Positions 16,994-19,389 of a stretch of 19,389 nucleotides of DNA are shown one piece after another. The stretch's first letter is position 1. Every line of letters starts with the position of its first letter. The notes beneath the pieces were generated by a model that saw only the letters and a program-made list of their open reading frames with translations, was not told the DNA's origin and ran no database searches. The translations under genes and the position numbers were made by a program. The stretch is from Planctomycetota bacterium (lineage in GTDB: Bacteria; Planctomycetota; Phycisphaerae; Tepidisphaerales; Tepidisphaeraceae). The stretch is taken from positions 1 through 19,389 of the forward strand of contig JAEZED010000226.1 of NCBI GenBank assembly GCA_023417885.1. The letters are read 5' to 3'.

Positions 16994-17022
16994 TTGGTTT
17001 GGCGCAACGGTGGTGGTAGCTT
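16994..17022 (+). promoter_or_regulatory. promoter of the lipoprotein gene, leaderless spacing
   Basis: TTGGTT (16994-16999), a 17-nt spacer and TAGCTT (17017-17022), preceded by TGG (extended -10), end 7 nt before ATG 17030. It is the most complete example of the leaderless layout in the window. Confidence 0.55.
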
Positions 17023-17029
17023 GGCGGGC

Positions 17030-17593
17030 ATGCGAAACCTGTCGCGCGTGCACCTCGTTGCGGTGGTGGGGGTGGTGGGGATGGTGACGGTCGTTGTGGG
17101 ATCAGTTGCCGGTTGCGGCTCATCCACCGAGATCGATGGGCTGGCGGCGTTCACGCGCGTGGACGTCAACGACGTCGGCCAGTCCGACGGCGTTCGCCTC
17201 GCGGGCAATCTCAGCCAGACGCTCCTGACGCCCGGCTTCCTGCGCGGCGAAGGGGGCAACGGCCTGCGCCTCAACGCCAACGTCGCCTACAGCGATCACT
17301 CCGACGACGAGTTCACCGTCTGGTCGCCGCAGATCGGCCCGAGCTTCCGCCTCGGCGTCGGCGGCCTCTATGTCGAGCCGGGCGTGACGGTCGGCGGCGC
17401 GTTCGCGGAGCTGGGGGACGACACCGAAGCGTCGTGGGCCGTCCGGCCATACGGGCGCGTCGGCCTCGCGTCGGACATGTTCATCGTCGGCGTGGAAGGC
17501 GGCTACCAGTATTCGAACCTCGAGTTCGACTTCGGCGACGACCCGCAGGCATGGTACATCGGCGGCTACTTCGGCATCCGCCTGGGCCACTGA
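17030..17593 (+). CDS. outer-membrane-like lipoprotein
   Basis: The protein has 187 residues. It opens with R-N-L-S-R, a hydrophobic run at 7-25 and a lipobox V-A-G-C with Cys29, so it should be lipidated and processed by signal peptidase II. The mature part is Gly-rich with alternating hydrophobic strands separated by Asp-rich turns (F-R-L-G-V-G-G-L-Y-V-E-P-G-V-T-V-G-G, V-R-P-Y-G-R-V-G-L, F-I-V-G-V-E-G-G-Y-Q-Y, W-Y-I-G-G-Y-F-G-I-R-L). This is the pattern of a small outer-membrane beta-barrel such as the OmpA/OmpW-like folds. A barrel that also carries a lipobox is unusual, so one of the two readings may be wrong. ATG 17030 is chosen over an earlier ATG because the promoter lies directly before it and the lipoprotein signal starts here. 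Confidence 0.75.
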   Translation: MRNLSRVHLVAVVGVVGMVTVVVGSVAGCGSSTEIDGLAAFTRVDVNDVGQSDGVRLAGNLSQTLLTPGFLRGEGGNGLRLNANVAYSDHSDDEFTVWSPQIGPSFRLGVGGLYVEPGVTVGGAFAELGDDTEASWAVRPYGRVGLASDMFIVGVEGGYQYSNLEFDFGDDPQAWYIGGYFGIRLGH

Positions 17594-17650
17594 CCCGCGC
17601 GTCCACGTTCTGGCACTGCCGGATCAACACATTCTGCGGAGCAGCACTGC

Positions 17651-17860
17651 ATGGAACCACCGACGAGTCGTGAACAGATGCAGGCCCTTCGTATGCTGGA
17701 AGCGCTCGAGTCCGCCACCGAAGGTCAGTCGCCCATCTCCACCATCGTCCGGAAGTCCCGGCTGCAGGTTGGCAGGAGCGCAGCGTTCCCCAAATGCAGA
17801 TGCGGCAGGTTCCGCCGCCTGAAGGCGTCGTCGATGAGCGGAAACCGCGAGAAGTCTTGA
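17651..17860 (+). CDS. doubtful 69-residue hypothetical
   Basis: This short frame starts at ATG 17651 and begins with a plausible amphipathic helix (S-R-E-Q-M-Q-A-L-R-M-L-E-A-L-E-S-A). It becomes basic and Cys-containing (F-P-K-C-R-C-G-R-F-R-R) before TGA. Its second half overlaps the next frame at 17794. It has no ribosome site or family that I recognise. It may be the front half of a frameshifted gene whose second half is the 17794-18084 frame. Confidence 0.25.
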   Translation: MEPPTSREQMQALRMLEALESATEGQSPISTIVRKSRLQVGRSAAFPKCRCGRFRRLKASSMSGNREKS

Positions 17861-18084
17861 GCAATCGTCCAGCACTTGCCGTAGATCAGCTGATGACGGT
17901 CACCACACTACATGGGTACTTCGAGCGTACGGGTATGACGGCGGCCTTGGTCGTCAACGACATGCTTCAGGCCATTGACGTCGTGACGGCGACGGATGTA
18001 GCAGCGGCTCTCGTCGAGGACCGGGGGGCTGAGCGCCTTCGCGTTCTAATCGCTCGTCTTCGTGGCCAGCACCCGGCAGGGTAG
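17794..18084 (+). CDS. doubtful 96-residue hypothetical
   Basis: The frame starts at ATG 17794, with later possible starts at TTG 17857 and ATG 17893. Its second half is protein-like, with helical runs such as M-T-A-A-L-V-V-N-D-M-L-Q-A-I-D-V-V and a C-terminal A-E-R-L-R-V-L-I-A-R-L-R-G. Third-position GC is lower than in neighbouring genes, suggesting foreign origin or relaxed selection. I recognise no family. It overlaps the 17651 frame, so a decayed or frameshifted gene is as likely as a real one. Confidence 0.3.
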   Translation: MQMRQVPPPEGVVDERKPREVLSNRPALAVDQLMTVTTLHGYFERTGMTAALVVNDMLQAIDVVTATDVAAALVEDRGAERLRVLIARLRGQHPAG

Positions 18085-18085
18085 T

Positions 18086-18282
18086 GGCAACCAGGCCCCA
18101 TGGATTGTCGATTGGATGTCGGACGGCGCGCGGGTGGCTTTCCACGTTACACCAATTCGTGATGAGACCGGCGGATCACTGACGATGGCGATTCAAGGGG
18201 CAGGCTGGCGATTGTGTGTATGACGATCGGCTCACTCCTCTGCCATCCCATCTGTCGCGGAGTCGTGAGCCCGGGGTACAGG
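18086..18282. other. non-coding stretch before the palindromic array
   Basis: I see no supported gene, promoter or RNA here. The ~130 bp from 18530 to 18657, after the array, are likewise without a recognisable feature. Confidence 0.4.
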
Positions 18283-18529
18283 GTCCGCGTGATGGGATCG
18301 TGCCCCGGTCGTCGTGGCCCGCTCACCCTGGCCCGGTGAAGCGCGCACCCGTCGGGAGGAGCGTGCCACGGGCGTCGTGGCACGATCCCATCAGCGCGGT
18401 GAACGTGCCACGGCCGTCGTGGCACGATCCCGTCAGTGCGGTGAACGTGCCACGGCCGTCGTGGCCCGATCCCAATGCCGCGGGGAAGGTGCCACGGTCG
18501 CCGTGGCACGATCATTTCACCGCTCTGAC
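18283..18529. repeat. 42-bp tandem array with palindromic cores
   Basis: Five units of 42 bp begin at 18299, 18362, 18404, 18446 and 18488. A 21-bp insert, half a unit, separates the first two. Each unit has arms CGTGCCACG and CGTGGCACG around a 5-bp centre (GCCGT or similar). Arms are perfect in units 2 and 3, have one mismatch in 4 and 5, and are weaker in 1. A conserved 19-bp linker, such as ATCCCGTCAGTGCGGTGAA in unit 3, follows. GATGGGATCGTGCC at 18291-18304 is the exact inverse of 18379-18392, so the left flank is in the opposite orientation. Several frames on both strands stay open because 42 is a multiple of three. I read it as structured non-coding DNA; a coding repeat is possible. 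Confidence 0.9.
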
Positions 18530-18657
18530 GCCGTCCATCGACGCGGTCAACGCTCCCCCAGCCGATTGCAGCCCGCTTTTTCCGGACATCACGCCTTCGG
18601 CATCGCCCGACTCAGGTCACGCCGCCGCGGTGACGATCTTCCATGGGGGTCCTCACC

Positions 18658-19314
18658 ATGCGAAAAGTTCCGAAGAGTCGTGAAGGCGCCCTGGAGTTCT
18701 TCTCCAGCCCCGCGCAGCACTGGGTTCAGAACGCCGCGGCCCTGAACGTGCCCGCCGACCAGGCGGCTGCCGTGGCCGCGCTCGCTCTCGAGGCGCGACA
18801 CGCCCGCCTCGAGCAGCGCCAGGCGCAGGCCGCCGCCCGCGCTGCGACCCTGCGTTACAACCGCATCCTCGACCGGCTCCGCAAGCAGGGCGGCGCGATC
18901 CTGGCGCAGGTGGATGTCACCGCGCGGCAGGGTGGCGACGCCGCCTACGGACTCGCCCGCGTGCGCGCGCCGAGGAGGAAGTCCCCCATCGGCCCGCCCG
19001 AGACGCCGTACGCCTTCAACACCCAGCTGCACGTGACCGGCGCGATCACCTTCACGTGGAAGTGTCGCCATCGCGAGGGCGCCGACGGGGTGACCTACGA
19101 GATCCACCGCCGGACCGGCAGCGCCGGCCCGTTCACCTTCTGCGGCTTCTCGATCGGCAGGAAGTTCACGGACGACACGATCCCGCCCGGCACGCCCTGC
19201 GTGACCTACCAGGTCATCGCCCGGCGCGTCAGCGGCCGCAGCCTACCCGGAGAGTTCAACGTCAACTTCGGCGGCGGCGCGAGACCAAAGTTCCAGATCG
19301 CAAGAGCAGCGTGA
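18658..19314 (+). CDS. hypothetical protein with a C-terminal fibronectin-type-III-like domain
   Basis: The protein has 218 residues. ATG 18658 is chosen over ATG 18643 because a G-rich Shine-Dalgarno (18644-18648) precedes it and the context TCCTCACCATG matches that of the PEP-CTERM gene at 12704. Residues 1-105 are Ala/Gln/Arg-rich helix (A-L-E-A-R-H-A-R-L-E-Q-R-Q-A-Q-A), with no signal peptide. Residues 110-207 follow the FN3 pattern: G-P-P-E-T-P, I-T-F-T-W-K-C, V-T-Y-E-I-H-R-R, F-T-D-D-T-I-P-P-G, C-V-T-Y-Q-V-I-A-R-R, F-N-V-N-F-G. FN3 domains bind proteins or carbohydrates; the partner here is unknown. I recall similar unnamed proteins in planctomycetes, but could not check. A hairpin follows the gene. 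Confidence 0.85.
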   Translation: MRKVPKSREGALEFFSSPAQHWVQNAAALNVPADQAAAVAALALEARHARLEQRQAQAAARAATLRYNRILDRLRKQGGAILAQVDVTARQGGDAAYGLARVRAPRRKSPIGPPETPYAFNTQLHVTGAITFTWKCRHREGADGVTYEIHRRTGSAGPFTFCGFSIGRKFTDDTIPPGTPCVTYQVIARRVSGRSLPGEFNVNFGGGARPKFQIARAA

Positions 19315-19321
19315 CGCTGCC

Positions 19322-19347
19322 TTGAGCGCTGGAATCGGCGCGCTCAA
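19322..19347 (+). terminator. possible terminator hairpin
   Basis: TTGAGCGC (19322-19329) pairs with GCGCTCAA (19340-19347) around a 10-nt loop, 8 nt after the stop. There is no T-run. A second small palindrome (GCAGCGT/ACGCTGC) spans the stop codon. Confidence 0.35.
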
Positions 19348-19349
19348 CC

Positions 19350-19389
19350 CCACTCCCGCCGGGAGAGGTGCCGAGGCCGCAGGCCGCGG
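19350..19389. repeat. start of a REP-like repeat, cut by the window edge
   Basis: CTCCCGCCGGGAG (CTCCC/GGGAG arms) is followed by AGGTGCCGAGGCCGCAGGCC. This resembles the widespread CTCTCCC...GGGAGAGGTGCCGAGGC intergenic repeat seen in many genomes (recalled, not searched). Its far end is outside the window. Confidence 0.4.

Noticed and set aside
18283..18529. CRISPR array
   Set aside because: Units are contiguous without unique spacers and no cas gene is nearby.
18147..18683. Open frames on both strands through the 42-bp array (for example P-R-R-P-W-H repeats)
   Set aside because: A repeat length divisible by three keeps several frames open at once, and the palindrome makes both strands encode similar peptides. 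No ribosome site or flanking domain supports any one frame.

Overview
The window is high-GC bacterial DNA and most likely comes from a planctomycete of the class Phycisphaerae or a close relative. Two neighbouring genes encode secreted proteins ending in I-P-E-P, a short hydrophobic stretch and an Arg cluster (exosortase-sorted PEP-CTERM type). Rho carries a long N-terminal extension, and several proteins are membrane or secreted types of the kind seen in that phylum. The assignment rests on these traits only; no rRNA or tRNA is present.

Layout. Positions 1-1130 are an accessory patch. A 34-codon gene tail at the left edge has a near-copy of its last codons 1.02 kb downstream, and each copy is followed by a REP-like hairpin. 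Between them lies a visibly lower-GC insert with a small membrane-anchored hypothetical protein (452-898, +) and a possible 36-residue single-helix protein (237-347, -). Positions 1467-4084 hold two leftward genes: a membrane-anchored coiled-coil protein with a BRCT-like C-terminus, and an MDR-family quinone oxidoreductase.

Positions 4176-10317 form a rightward housekeeping block: polA (full three-domain, proofreading-competent by motif), a VOC-fold protein, coaE with an unusual Cys-rich tail, and rho after a leader of about 430 nt. A clear terminator follows rho. Positions 10699-14029 encode two PEP-CTERM proteins. The first is an in-frame tandem fusion of two related exosortase substrates, each with its own signal peptide and sorting tail. 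A strong terminator separates them from a cytoplasmic gamma-glutamyltransferase-family gene (14116-15696).

Positions 15770-16925 are a two-gene unit: a small secreted protein and a membrane protein with five tandem Gly-rich decapeptides. A lipoprotein with a leaderless-looking promoter follows (17030-17593). Positions 17594-18657 have no convincing gene and contain a 42-bp tandem array with palindromic cores. The window ends with a protein carrying an FN3-like domain (18658-19314) and the start of another REP-like repeat.

Two initiation styles are visible. Genes such as rho, both PEP-CTERM genes, the coiled-coil gene and the 15.8-16.9 kb pair have Shine-Dalgarno sequences. polA, the VOC gene, the oxidoreductase, the GGT gene and the lipoprotein have a TANNNT hexamer 6-8 nt before ATG and little or no Shine-Dalgarno, as expected for leaderless transcripts. 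The best candidates for something undescribed are the double PEP-CTERM fusion, the palindromic array, the decapeptide membrane protein, the BRCT-like envelope protein and the Cys tail on CoaE.
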